From Symsagittifera roscoffensis (taxonomy: Eukaryota > Xenacoelomorpha > Acoela > Convolutidae), in the NCBI RefSeq assembly GCF_963678635.1, contig NC_087064.1:10453671-10517670 (forward strand): 64,000 bases of DNA, read 5' to 3'. Below, piece after piece: positions 1 through 13,118 of the stretch. Numbering within the stretch: the stretch's first letter is position 1; every line of letters starts with the position of its first letter. The position numbers and the translations under genes were made by a program. The notes beneath the pieces were generated by a model. That model was given only the letters and a program-made list of their open reading frames with translations. It had not been told where the DNA came from and did not search any database.

Positions 1-211
1 ACTGAAGTAATATATAGATACGATAGATACACCAAAAACACAATTGGATATATCACATTTTATAACCCATACTCCGGATTATCATACACATCTATATTTT
101 AAAGATATTTACGTTTCAACACAATCTTTTTCTAATTTTTTCCTAACAACATACAAATCCATCCCCTCGTACAGGACCTCAGGATTTGTTAGTAACACAC
201 TATGATTGTGA

Positions 212-1136
212 AGAAAACGAACAAAAAAAACATTACACAAATACGCTATAAAACAAGTCACACAATGCGAATCCCAACCACAAGCCATAGAAACAACAAT
301 TATAGTAGCCACACTATACTCAAAAGCCCGATCAACGCCCTTAACAGGATACAAATTTACAGCAACATTTTCCGAAAAGAAAGTCCATTGCTCACAAGTT
401 TCCAATGGAAACAAAAACCGACTTGATCACGAGTCTTTCTATCAAAGTAAAATAGAAAGACTTTTACATCTAAAACCCGACAATTGTAAAAACGAACTAC
501 TCAGATTAAACTTGACGAAATATAAAAACTCAAACAGAAAAATAGTGAACTTTCAAGTCTTCACCGACTCTGTACATCAAGCAGAACTTGAAACATATCA
601 AGGACATATTAAATTAGACGAAAGATACCCATACAATGGTGCACACGGATGACTAACTTATGATATTCACGACAAACACTGGATACCACATATTGGATTA
701 AATAGTCGTACAAACTGCAAAGCAGATACAGAAAATAAAGGATGCCAAGAAATAATGTTTTTTTGACTGGAAAAAACAACTTGAAAAAATACAACTCACC
801 TGAGATTTAAAAGATAACACTATAATTTATCAAGGAATCAGACTACCTTGCAAAAATGACCAAGGCTACTGTGATCCTAAAACAAGGACACAAGCAACAA
901 TTGTTTGGTTTCCCGAAGACACTTGAACAACATTTCAAGTAGCAAAAATCCACGCTAGAATGACTAAATTTCATGAAAAGTGTTTCATTGAAACTATCCC
1001 ATTTGAAAAATTCAACCCATGTCAAAAAAGACAACACAATACTAAATTCAGAAACATTCATAATATAGAAAACAAACTAACACATTTTCAAATCTATCAC
1101 GAAACAGAATTTGCATGTAAATACAAAAATCCGCTC
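212..1136 (+). pseudogene. Unique left part of glycoprotein-like ORF1 (endogenous virus-like)
   Basis: This is the only place in the window holding the part of ORF1 upstream of the repeated segment. One frame is open from 212 to in-frame TGA codons at 650, 764 and 782; a shifted frame is open again from about 960. The coding potential is Cys-rich (for example CDPKTRTQ and FNPCQK), as expected of a secreted or envelope ectodomain. It leads directly into the unit sequence at 1137 (YKTQYSEI). Similar layout in the later copies (ectodomain, two hydrophobic segments, short tail) suggests a viral surface glycoprotein, possibly of a chuvirus-like negative-strand RNA virus or a captured env. That family assignment is inference. 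The start codon and signal peptide lie outside the window or are lost. The copy is dead. Confidence 0.55.
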
Positions 1137-2748
1137 TACAAAACACAATATTCCGAAATACATGTCGAATACGACGAAGATTTCGATATGACCACTGGAA
1201 AAATAAAATAGAACCCCTATGCAACACATCAACCTATCATCGAAGGAACACCATACATCCCAGTAAATCTTCTTAAAAACGCAGGAAACTCTCGTGGAAA
1301 AGTAAAACCACATTCTATAAAAATAAAGTACATTTTGTCGATACACTTTCAAGACGAACATATTTTTGGGATACTGCATTTGCATGTGGATCAGAAAACA
1401 GCCACAACGTCGTACAATCAAACTCCGACGAAGAAAAGTACTACCTACTTACACCATACCCCACATTAATGCAACCATTAAAAAAAGTTCACCCGAAAGT
1501 ATTCGAGCTATTGCTCGCAGTCCCAACATCGATCTATAATCGATAGGAATATATTCTAAATCAGATATACAACATCTCATTCGTACACAACAATTTCAAG
1601 AAATACTAACACAAATGGACACTATACAACGACAATCGATAGATCAAAATTTAAGAAAACTTGCAGAAACCGCAGGATTTTTAGACATCTATACACAAGA
1701 CTACAGCGGATATTTTAAGGATATTGAGGACTACATATATTTAAATGGCGAAAAATACAGACTACAAGATATCTCACCAATAAATATTTTTAGTTTTGTA
1801 ACCTAAAAAAAAAACGAAATCCTTGACTTTCTAGGATGGCCATATTACTTTTCTGTTCTCATTACTAAAAGGAATCTCTAACAAATGCGCAATACATACA
1901 CAAGTAAACCGATAAGCAAGCGTAGCACGCATATTATTTGCAGGATTTTTTGGAATATTTTCATCATCAAATAACAAAATACTCTTAGATGCACAAATCA
2001 AAGAATACAATACAAAACTATCAACAAAACCGAACACATACGACGAATCACACAATAAAACAAATATATTACCTACAGAACCACATTTACCAAATCTACA
2101 TCATAACCATCCATTGTCAATAGTTTCACAAAATTTTAGAAACCTATCAATCACGAACCCTCCAAACTTAAGACCAAATAACATGCAAAGCCCCATTCAA
2201 CATATAATGGACCAATTGGATCACTCCATCGATCAAACTCCCACCCTGCCAATCTCCAAAATCGAATCCACATTATCCCACTTTTTGTTTTTCCGCCACC
2301 TGATTCACCTCAAATTAATACATCATCAGGCATGATTTCTGACACTAACTAAGATGTCACATTTTTTCGAACTATATCACAGTTTAATAATTCTGAAATA
2401 GAAACCACCGATGAATTTGCAGATTCCGAACCATCCTCTTCTACCTATACTCCAGCCAGCTCGCCTTTTCCAAACCCACGTTTCAACACCTATTCAACAC
2501 CAAACCCATTGTATATCACCATCCACTCCTTCTCACGTTTACCAAGTAACCCCAACCTACTCCCCGTTTATTCCTGAAAGATCAACAAACAACTCTCCCA
2601 ACAACATCCAAATTTCTGAAGAATAAGAAAATTTTATAACACTCCAACAACAGTTACAAAACACCCACACTTTAGCAATTCATCAATTATCATCAACAAT
2701 AACATCATCACATCAACCAACTCCTGCACCAATTTCCGATTACGGCGA
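1137..2748 (+). pseudogene. Array unit 1: ORF1/ORF2 segment, internally deleted
   Basis: First unit, continuous with the unique ORF1 sequence on its left. It lacks roughly 300 bp near 1308, where the text jumps from GTAAAACCACA to ATTCTATAAAAAT, and about 45 bp near 1850 inside the hydrophobic region. In-frame stops include a TAG at about 1209. The ORF2 start at about 2332 is degraded, and ORF2 sequence breaks off at about 2748, fused to ORF1 sequence from later in a unit. It is the most decayed unit together with unit 2. Confidence 0.75.
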
Positions 2749-4049
2749 AAAATAAAGACTACAAGATATCTCACCAATAAATAATTTTAGTTTTGTAACC
2801 TTGAAAAACGAAATCCTTGCCTATCTAGGATGGCCATATTACATCTTAGAAAGATTGACTATATTAAACGCTATGTTTCACTTTTTTGGGTTTCTGTTCT
2901 CATTACTAAAAGGAATCTATTACAAATGCGCAATACATATACAAGTAAACCGACAAGCAAGCGTAGCACGCATATTATTTGCAGGATTTTTTGGAATTTT
3001 TTCATCATCAAATAACAAAATACTCTTAGATGCACAAATCAGAGAATACAATACAAAACTATCAACAAAACCGAACACATACGACGAATCACACAATAGT
3101 ATAAATATAATACCTACAGCACCACATTTACCAAATCTACATCATAACCATCCATTGTCAATAATTTCACGAAGTTTTAGAAACCTATCAATCACAAACC
3201 CTCCAAACTTAAGACCAAATAACATACAAAGCCCCATTCAACATATAATGGACAAATTGGATCACTCCATCGATCAAACTCCCACCCTGCCAATCTCCAA
3301 AATCCAATCCCCATTATCCCACTTTTTGTTTTTCCGCCACCTGATTCACCTCAAATTAACACATCATCAAGCATGAATTCTGACATTAACTCAGATGTCA
3401 CATTTTTTCAAACTATATCACAGTTTAATAATTCCAAAATAGAAACCCCCGATGAATTTGCAGATTCCGAACCATCCTCTTCTACCTATACTCCAGCCAG
3501 CTCTTCTACCTTTTCCAAACCCACCATTCAACCTATTCAACACCAAACCCATTGTATATCACCAACCACTCCTTCTCACGTTTCCCAAGTAACCCCAACC
3601 TACTCCTTGTTTATTTCTGAAAGATCAACAAATAACTCTCCCAACAACATCCAAATTTCTGAAGAATTAGAAAATTTTATAACACTCCAACAACAGTTAT
3701 AAATACCCCAACACTTTAGCAATTCATCAATTATCATCAACAATAACATCATCACATCCACCAACTCCTACACCAATTTCCGATTACACTCCATCATTTA
3801 GCCCAATCATCCACATCAACAGAATCATCCACTAGTACTAAACGAGCTTATAGAACTTTTAAACGTAAAATCCTAAATCGCCCGTTCCCATCCAAACCCG
3901 GAACCGCCCGCGAATATGTTAACCATCCAGACCACACCAATACTGCAAATTATCTTCAAGTAACCCTACCTTTATTTCCCCAATATACATTAAATCAATC
4001 CGACCCTAACCCTGAACCACATAAGTTTGTGTATGAACTTGTATTAATC
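2749..4049 (+). pseudogene. Array unit 2: 5'-truncated ORF1/ORF2 segment
   Basis: The unit starts abruptly at GGCGAAAAAT inside ORF1 because about 1.2 kb (the end of ORF2 in the previous unit and the start of ORF1 in this one) is deleted. The ORF1 remainder is open from 2801 to the TGA at 3376 and keeps both hydrophobic segments (WPYYILERLTIL followed by LFAGFFGIFSSS). ORF2 starts at ATG 3373, overlapping the ORF1 stop as ATGA, and runs to TAA at 3702, after which the frame is broken. Confidence 0.75.
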
Positions 4050-6325
4050 TACAAAACACAATCTTCCGAATTACTTGTCGAATACGACGAAGATTTTGTT
4101 ATGACCACTGGAAAAATAAAATAGAACCCCTATGCAACACATCAACCTATCATCGAAGGAACACCTTACATCCCAGTAAATCTTCTTAAAAACGCAGGAA
4201 ATTCTCGTGGAAAAGTAAAACCACAAGACACTTAAAGCACACGATTACAAGAATTATCACTAATGAAAAGTACATATTTTGGCGCAATACACTATGACAT
4301 CCACTTAGATATGAAATTAGAATACACAATTAGTAGAATTTTTCAAGAAATGTCACTTTCCGAATTAGAAACACTACATCAATTATGTGATTTAGAAAGA
4401 ACTCAGATTTTACAATCACTGGCACTAGCAGTTCTAAAAATACCCTACGCAGGAGATTTGTTATCCGAAAATATATCAAACTTCATTGACTATGAAGGAA
4501 ACATCTTATGGTTTTATACTTGCACCAAAAAAGTATCACCATTATATGTTTTTGAAGATGAACGCTGCTACAAACGAATTTCGATATTCTATAAAAATTA
4601 AGAACATTTTGTCGATACACTTTCAAGACGAACATATTTTTGGGATACCGCAGTTCCACGTGGATCAGAAAACAGCCACAACGTCGTACAATCAAACCCC
4701 GACGAAGAAAAGTACTACCTACTTACACCATACCCCACATTAATGCAACCATTAAAAAAGTTTTCACCCGAAAGTATTCGAGCTATTGCTCGCAGTCCCA
4801 ACATCGATCTACAATCGATAGGATTATATTCTAAATCAGATATACAACATCACATTCGTACACAACAAATTCAAGAACTACTAGCACAAATGGACACTAT
4901 ACAACGACAATTGATAGATCAAAATTTAAGAAAACTTGCAGAAACCGCAGGATTTTTAGACATCTATACACAAGACTACAGCGGATGTTTTAAGGATATT
5001 AAGGACTACATATATTTAAATGGCGAAAATTACAGACTACAAGATATCTCACCAATAAATGTTTTTGGTTTCGTAAGCTTAAAAAACAAAATCCTTGCCT
5101 TTCTAGGATGGCCATATTACATCTTAGAAAGATTGACTATATTATACGCTATGTTTCACTTTATTGGTTTTCTGTTCTCATTACTGGAAGGAATCTATAA
5201 CAAATGCGCAAAACATACACAAGTAAACCGACAAGCAAGCGTAGCACGCATATTTTTTGCAGGATTTTTTGGAATATTTTCATCATCAAATAACAAAATA
5301 CACTTAGATGCACAAATCAAAGAATACAATACAAAACTATCAAAAAAACCGAACACATACGACGAATCACACAATATTACAAATATATTACCTACAGCAC
5401 CAAATTTACCAAATCTACATCATAACCATCCATTGTCAATAGTTTCACGAAATTTTAGAAACCTATCAATCACAAACCCTCCAAACTTAAGACCAAATAA
5501 CATAAAAAACGCCATTCAACATATAATGGACAAATTGGATCACTCCATCGATCAAACTCCCACCCTGCCAATCTCCAAAATCCAATCCCCATTATCCCAC
5601 TTTTTGTTTTTCCGCCACCTGATTCACCTCAAATTAACACATCATCAGGCATGAATTCTGACACTAACTCAGATGTCACAATTTTTCAAAATATATCACA
5701 GTTTAATAATTCCAAAACAGCAACCCCCGATGAATTTGCAGATTCCGAACCATCCTCTTCTACCTATACTCCAGCCAGCTCTTCTACCTTTTCCAAACCC
5801 ACCTTTCAAACTATTCAACACCAAACCCATTGTATATCACCATCCACTCCTTCTCACATTTCCCATGTAACCCCAACCTATTCCTTGTTTATTTCTGAAA
5901 GATCAACAAACAACTCTCCCAACAACATCCAAATTTCTGAAGAATAAGAAAATTTTATAACACTCCAACAACAGTTACAATACCCCCACACTTAAGCAAT
6001 TCTTCAATTATCATCAACAATAACAACATCAAATCCACCAACTCCTGCACCAATTTCCGATTACACTCCATCATTAGCCCAATCATCCACATCAACAGAA
6101 TCATCCACTAGTACTAACCGAGCTTATAGAACATTTAAACGTAAATTCCCAAATCACCCGTTCCCATCCAAACCGGGAACCGCCCGAGAATATTTTAACC
6201 ATCCAGACCACACCATTACTGCAAATTATCTTCAATTAACCCTACCTTTATTTCCCCAATATACATTAAATCAATCCGACCCTAACCCTGAACCACATAA
6301 GTTTGTAGATGAGTTTGTATTAATC
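4050..6325 (+). pseudogene. Array unit 3: ORF1/ORF2 segment
   Basis: Full-length unit of 2276 bp. The ORF1 part has a TAG after the first MTTGKI-like motif and a TAA near 4216, an open stretch 4263-4601 broken by a TAA at 4599, then an open stretch 4743-5654 that includes the hydrophobic segments and C-terminal tail. ORF2 begins at ATG 5651 in an ATGA overlap and stops at TAA 5945-5947 where other copies read a Leu codon. A fusion to the next unit's ORF1 occurs at 6326. Confidence 0.8.
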
Positions 6326-8575
6326 TACAAAACACAATATTCCGAAATACTTGTCGAATACGACGAAGATTTCGATATGACCACTGGAAAAATACAATAC
6401 AATCCCTATGCAACACATCAACCTATCAACGAAGGAACACCATACATCCCAGTAAACCTTCTTAAAAACGCAGGAAACTCTCGTGGAAAAGTAAAACCAC
6501 AAGACACTGAAAGCACACGATTACAAGAATTATCACTAATGAATAGTACATATTTTGGCGCAATTTATTATGACATCCACTTAGATATGAAATTAGAATA
6601 CACAATTAGTAGAATTTTTCAAGAAATGTCGCTTTCCGATTTAGAAACACTACATCAATTATGTGATTTAGAAAGAACTCAGATTTTACAATCACTGGCA
6701 CTAGCAGTTCTAAAAATACCCTACGCATGAGATTTGTTATCCGGAAATATATCAAACTTCATTGAATATGAAGGAAACATCTTATGGTTTTATACTTGCA
6801 CCAAAAAAGTATCACCGTTATATGTTTTTGAAGATAAACGCTGCTACAAACGAATTTCGATTTTCTATAAAAATAAAGTACATTTTGTCGATACACTTTC
6901 AAGACGAACAAATTTTTGGGATACCGCAGTTCCACGTGGATCAGAAAACAAACACAACGTCGTACAATCAAACCCCGACGAAGAAAAGTACTACCTACTT
7001 ACACCATACCCCACATTAATGCAACCATTAAAAAAGTTTTCACCCGAAAGTATTCGATCTACAATCGATAGGAATATATTCTAAATCAGATATACAACAT
7101 CACATTCGTACACAACAATTTCAAGAACTACTAACTCAAATGGACACTATACAACGACAATTGATAGATCAAAACTTAAGAAAACTTGCAGAAACCGTAG
7201 GATTTTTAGACATCTATACACAAGACTACAGCGGATGTTTTAAGGATATTAAGGACTACAGATAAATAAATGGCAAAAAATACAGACTACAAGATATCTC
7301 ACCAATAAATGTTTTTGGTTTCGTAACCTTTAAAAACGAAATCCTTGCCTTTCTAGGATGGCCATATTACATCTTAGAAAGATTGACTATATTATACGCT
7401 ATGTTTCACTTTATTGGATTTCTGTTCTCATTACTAAAAGGAATCTATAACAAATGCGCAAAACATACACAAGTAAACCGACAAGCAAACGTAGCACGCA
7501 TATTTTTTGCAGGATTTTTTGGAATATTTTTATCATCAAATAACAAAATACTCTTAGATGCACAAATCAAAGAATAGAATACAAAACTATCAAAAAAACC
7601 GAAAACATACGACGAATCACACAATACTACAAATATATTACCTACAGCACCACATTTACCAAATCTACATCATAACCATCCATTGTCAATAGTTTCACGA
7701 AATTTTAGAAACCTATCAATCACAAACCCTCCAAACTTAAGACCAAACAACATACAAAGCCCCATTCAACATATAATGGACAAATTGGATCACTCCATCG
7801 ATCAAACTCCCACCCTGCCAATCTCCAAAATCCAATCCCCATTATCCCACTTTTTGTTTTTCCGCCATCTGATTCACCTCAAATTAACACATCATCAGGC
7901 ATGAATTCTGACACTAACTCAGATGTCACATTTTTTCAAACTATATCACAGTATAATAATTCCAAAATAGCAACCCCCGATGAATTTGCAGGTTCCGAAC
8001 CATCCTCTTCTACCTATACTCCAGCCAGCTCTTCTACCTTTTCCAAACCCACCTTTCAAACTATTCAACACCAAACCCATTGTATATCACCATCCACTCC
8101 TTCTCACGTTTCCCAAGTAACCCCAACCTACTCCTTGTTTATTTCTGAAAGATCAACAAACAACTCTTCCAACAACATCCAAATTTCTGAAGAATAAGAA
8201 AATTTTACAACACTCTAACAACAGTTAGAATACCACCACACTTAAGCAATTCTTCAATTATCATCAACAATAACAACATCAAATCCACCAACTCCTGCAC
8301 CAATTTCCGATCACACTCCATCATTAGCCCAATCATCCACATCAACAGAATCATCCACTAGTACTAACCGAGCTTATAGAACATTTAAACGTAAATTCCC
8401 AAATCACCCGTTCCCATCCAAACCGGGAACCGCCCGAGAATATGTTAACCATCCAGACCACACCATTACTGCAAATTATCTTCAATTAACCCTACCTTTA
8501 TTTCCACAATATACATTAAATCAATCCGACCCTAACCCTGAACCACATAAGTTTGTAGATGAGTTTGTATTAATC
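6326..8575 (+). pseudogene. Array unit 4: ORF1/ORF2 segment
   Basis: Unit of 2250 bp. ORF1 is open 6377-6730, ends at a TGA at 6728 (TACGCATGA, where other copies have GGA), and reopens 6734-7084. A ~26-bp deletion at about 7051 removes the GCTATTGCTCGCAG stretch and shifts frame. Further stops occur at about 7261 and 7575. ORF2 is 7901-8197, again in an ATGA overlap and ended by TAA. The block 6720-7018 is almost identical to the same block in unit 8 but not in its neighbours. Confidence 0.8.
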
Positions 8576-10849
8576 TACAAAACACAATATTCCAAAATAC
8601 TTGTCGAATACGACGAAGATTTCGATATGACCACTGGAAAAATACAATACAATCCCTATGCAACACATCAACCTATCAACGAAGGAACACCATACATCCC
8701 AGTAAACCTTCTTAAAAACGCAGGAAACTCTCGTGGAAAAGTAAAACCACAAGACACTGAAAGCACACGATTACAAGAATTATCACTAATGAATAGTACA
8801 TATTTTGGCGCAATTTATTATGACATCCACTTAGATATGAAATTAGAATACACAATTAGTAGAATTTTTCAAGAAATGTCACTTTCCGATTTAGAAACAC
8901 TACATCAATTATGTGATTTAGAAAGAACTCAGATTTTACAATCACTGGCACTAGCAGTTCTAAAAATACCCTACGCAGGAGATTTGTTATCCGGAAATAT
9001 ATCAATTTTCATTGACTACGAAGGAAACATCTCATGGTTTTATACTTGCACCAAAAAAGTATCACCATTATATGTTTTTGAAGATAAACGCTGTTACAAA
9101 CGAATTCCGATATTCTATAAAAATAAAGTACAATTTGTCGATACACTCTCAAGAAGAACATATTTTTGGGATACCGCAGTCCCATGTGGATCATAAAACA
9201 GCCACAACGTCGTACAATCAAACCCCGACGAAGAAAAGTACTACCTACTTAAACCATACCCCACAATAATGCAAACATTAAAAAATTTTTCACCCGAAAG
9301 TATTCGAGCTATTGCTCGCAGTCCCAACATCGATCTACAATCGACAGGAATATATTCTAAATCAGATATACAACATCACATTCGTACACGACAATTTCAA
9401 GAACTACTAACACAAATGGACACTATACAACGACAATCGATAGATCAAAATTTAAGAAAATTTGCAGAAACCGCACGATTTTTAGACATCTATACACAAG
9501 ACTACAGCGGATTTTTTAAGGATATTAAGGACTACATATATTTAAACGGCGAAAAATTTAGACTACCAGATATCTCACCAATAATTATTTTTAGTTTCGT
9601 AACCTTAAAAAACGAAATCCTTGCCTTTCTAGGATGGCCATATTACATCTTAGAAAAATTGACTATATTATACGCTATGTTTCACTTAATTGGATTTCTG
9701 TTCTCTTTACTAAAAGGAATCTATAACAAATGCGCAATACATACACAAGTAAACCGACAAGCAAGCGTAGCACGCATATTATTTGCAGGGTTTTTTGGAA
9801 TGTTTTCATCAACAAATAACAAAATATTCTTAGATGCACAAATCAAAGAATACAATACAAAACTATCGACAAAACCGAACACATACGATGAATCACACAA
9901 TAATACAAATATATCACCTACAGCACCACATTTACAAAATCTACATCATAACCATCCATTGTCAATAATTTCACGAAATTTTAGAAACCCATCAATCACA
10001 AACCCTCCAAACTTAAGATCAAACAACATACAAAACCCATTCAACATTTAATGGACAAATTGGATCACTCCATCGATCAAACTCCCACCCTGCCAATCTC
10101 CAAAATCCAATCCCCATTATCCCACTTTCTGTTTTTCTGCCAACTGATTCACCTCAAATAACACATCATCAGGCATGAATTCTGACACTAACTCAGATGT
10201 CACATTTTTTCAAACTATATCACAGTTTAAAAATTCCGAAATAGAAACCCCCGATGAATTTACAGATTCCGAACAATCATCTTCTACCTATACTCCAGCC
10301 AGCTCTTCTACCTTTTCCAAACCCACCTTTCAACCTATTCAACACCTAACCCATTGTATATCACCATCCACTCCTTCTCACATTTCCCAAGTAACCCCAA
10401 CCTACTCCCCGTTTATTTCTGAAAGATCAACAAACAACTCTCCCAACAACATCCAAATTTCTGAAGAATTAGAAAATTGTATAACACTCCAACAACAGTT
10501 ACAATACCCCCACACTTTAGCAGTTCTTCAATTATCATCAACAATAACATCATCACATCCACCAACTCCTACACCAATTTCCGATTACACTCCATCATTA
10601 GCCCAATCATCCACATCAACAGAATCATCCACTAGTACTAACCGAGCTTATAGAACTTTTAAACGTAAATTCCTAAATCACCCGTTCCGATCCAAACCCG
10701 GAACCGCCCGAGAATATGTTAACCATCCAGACCACACCAATACTGCAAATTATCTTCAAGTAACCCTACCTTTATTTCCCCAATATACCTTAAATCAATC
10801 CGACCCTAACCCTGAACCACATAAGTTTGTAGATGAGTTTGTATTAATC
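8576..10849 (+). pseudogene. Array unit 5: ORF1/ORF2 segment
   Basis: Unit of 2274 bp with longer open stretches: ORF1 8627-9196, ending at a TAA where other copies read GGATCAGAA, then 9269-10051. A small deletion near 10035 (CAAAACCCATTC versus CAAAGCCCCATTC) shifts the tail out of frame, and a TAA near 10159 replaces the usual AAATTAACA context. ORF2 starts at ATG 10175 and, unusually, stays open through the junction into unit 6. Confidence 0.8.
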
Positions 10850-11569
10850 TACAAAACAAAATATTCCGAAATACTTGTCGAATACGACGAAGATTTCGAT
10901 ATGACCACTGTAAAAAAATACAATCCCTATGCAACACATCAACCTATCAACGAAGGAACACCATACATCCCAGTAAATCTTCTTAAAAACGCAGGAAACT
11001 CTCGTGGAAAAGTAAAACCACAAGACACTGAAAGCACACGATTACAAGAATTATCACTAATGAATAGTACATATTTTGGCGCAATTTATTATGATATCCA
11101 CTTAGATATGAAATTAGAATACACAATTAGTAGAATTTTTCAAGAAATGTCACTTTCCGAATTAGAAACACTACATCAATTATGTGATTTAGAAAGAACT
11201 CAGTTTTTACAATCACTGGCACTAGCAGTTCTAAAAATACCCTACGCAGGAGATTTGTTATCCGGAAATATATCAAACTTCATTGAATATGAAGGAAACA
11301 TCTTATGGTTTTATACTTGCACCAAAAAATTATCACCATTATATGTTTTTGAAGATAAACGCAGTTACAAACGAATTCCGATATTCTATAAAAATAAAGT
11401 ACATTTTGTCGATACACTTTCAAGACGAACATATTTTCGGAATACCGCAGTTCCACGTGGATCAGAAAACAGCCACAACGTCGTACAATCAAACCCCGAC
11501 GAAGGAAAGTGCTACCTACTTACACCATACCCCACAATAATGCAACCATTAAAAAAGTTTTCGCCCTAA
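10175..11569 (+). CDS. ORF2-ORF1 junction fusion ORF, 464 codons
   Basis: This is the clearest product of the amplification junction. Residues 1 to about 225 are the ORF2 N-terminal half: acidic start (MNSDTNSDV), long Ser/Thr/Pro-rich stretch, then a basic patch (YRTFKRKF). From about residue 226 the frame continues without interruption into the middle of glycoprotein-like ORF1 (KTKYSEILVEYDEDF) and runs to a TAA at 11567. The join falls at 10850. Such a chimera would not exist in the parental two-gene arrangement. There is no sign that it is expressed: no signal peptide, no promoter, and neighbouring copies are broken. I treat it as a chance open reading frame created by duplication rather than a working gene. 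Confidence 0.5.
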   Translation: MNSDTNSDVTFFQTISQFKNSEIETPDEFTDSEQSSSTYTPASSSTFSKPTFQPIQHLTHCISPSTPSHISQVTPTYSPFISERSTNNSPNNIQISEELENCITLQQQLQYPHTLAVLQLSSTITSSHPPTPTPISDYTPSLAQSSTSTESSTSTNRAYRTFKRKFLNHPFRSKPGTAREYVNHPDHTNTANYLQVTLPLFPQYTLNQSDPNPEPHKFVDEFVLIYKTKYSEILVEYDEDFDMTTVKKYNPYATHQPINEGTPYIPVNLLKNAGNSRGKVKPQDTESTRLQELSLMNSTYFGAIYYDIHLDMKLEYTISRIFQEMSLSELETLHQLCDLERTQFLQSLALAVLKIPYAGDLLSGNISNFIEYEGNILWFYTCTKKLSPLYVFEDKRSYKRIPIFYKNKVHFVDTLSRRTYFRNTAVPRGSENSHNVVQSNPDEGKCYLLTPYPTIMQPLKKFSP

Positions 11570-13118
11570 AGTATTCGAGCTATTGCTCGCAGTCCCAACA
11601 TCGATCTACAATCGATACGAATATATTCTAAATCAGATATACAACATCACATTCGTACACAACAATTTCAAGAACTACTAACACAAATGGACACTATACA
11701 ACGACAATCGATAGATCAAAATTTAAGAAATTTTGCTGAAACCGCACGATTTTTAGACATCTATACACAAGACTACAGCGGATTTTTTAAGGATATTAAG
11801 GACTACATATATTTAAACGGCGTAAAATATAGACTCCAAGATATCTCACCAATAAATATTTTTAGTTTCGTAACCTTAGAAAACGAAATCCTTGCCTTTC
11901 TAGAATGGCCATATTACATCTTAGAAAGAGTGACTATATTATACGCTATGTTTCACTTTATTGGATTTCTTTTCTCATTACAAAAGGAATCTATACTAAA
12001 TGCGCAATAAATACACAAGTAAACCGACAATCAAGCGTAGCACGCATATTATTTGCAGGATTTTTTGGAATATTTTCATCATCAAATAACAAAATACTCT
12101 TAGATGCACAAATCAAAGAATACAATACAAAACTATCAACAAAACCGAACACATACGACGAATCACGCAACAATACAAACATATTACCTACAGCACCACA
12201 TTTACCAAATCTACATCATAACCATCCATTGTCAATAGTTTCACGAAATTTTAGAAACCTATCAATCACAAACCCTCCAAACTTAAGACCAAATAACATA
12301 CAAAGCCCCATTCAACATATAATGGACCAATTGGATCACTCCATCGATCAAACTCCCACCCTGCCAATCTCCAAAATCTAATCCCCATTATCCCACTTTT
12401 TTTTCCGCCACCTGATTCACCTCAAATTAATACATCATCAGGCATGAATTTTGACACTAACTAAGATGTCACATTTTTTCAAACTATATCACAGTTTAAT
12501 AATTCCGAAATAGAAACCCCCGATGAATTTGCAGAGTCCGAACCATCATCTTCTACCTATACTCCAGCCAGCTCTTCTACCTTTTCCAAACCCACCTTTC
12601 GACCTATTCAACAACTAACCCATTGTATATCACCATCCACTCCTTCTCACATTTCCCAAGTAACCCCAACTTACTCCCCGTTTATTTCTGAAAAATCAAC
12701 AAACAACTCTCCCAACAACATCCAAATTTCTGAAGAATTAGAAAATTTTATAACACTCCAACAACAATTACAATACCCCCACACTTTAGCAGTTCTTCAA
12801 TTATCATCAACAATAACATCATCACATCCACCAACTCCTACACCAATTTCCGATTACACTCCATCATTAGCCCAATCATCCACAACAACAGAATCATCCA
12901 CTAGTACTAACCGAGCTTATAGAACTTTTAAACGTAAATTCCTAAATCACCCGTTCCGATCCAAACCCGGAACCGCCCGAGAATATGTTAACCATCCAGA
13001 CCACACCAATACTGCAAATTATCTTCAAGTAACCCTACCTTTATTTCCCCAATATACCTTAAATCAATCCGACCCTAGCCCTGAACCACATAAGTTTGTA
13101 GATGAGTTTGAATTAACC
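10850..13118 (+). pseudogene. Array unit 6: ORF1/ORF2 segment
   Basis: Unit of 2269 bp. ORF1 is open across the unit start (as part of the fusion ORF ending 11569), then stopped by TAA where others read CCCGAAAG. It reopens 11687-12010; a frameshift near 11980 (TTACAAAAGGAATC versus TTACTAAAAGGAATC) is followed by another open stretch 11905-12381. ORF2 begins near 12444 but carries an early TAA (ACTAAGATG where most copies have ACTCAGATG). The remaining ORF2 sequence is readable up to the junction at 13119. Confidence 0.8.

Noticed and set aside
109..414. Minus-strand 101-codon frame and similar ~60-85-codon minus-strand frames across the array (for example 4483-4695, 6759-6971)
   Set aside because: They are antisense shadows of ORF1 repeated in every unit; the plus-strand frame shows the protein-like composition.
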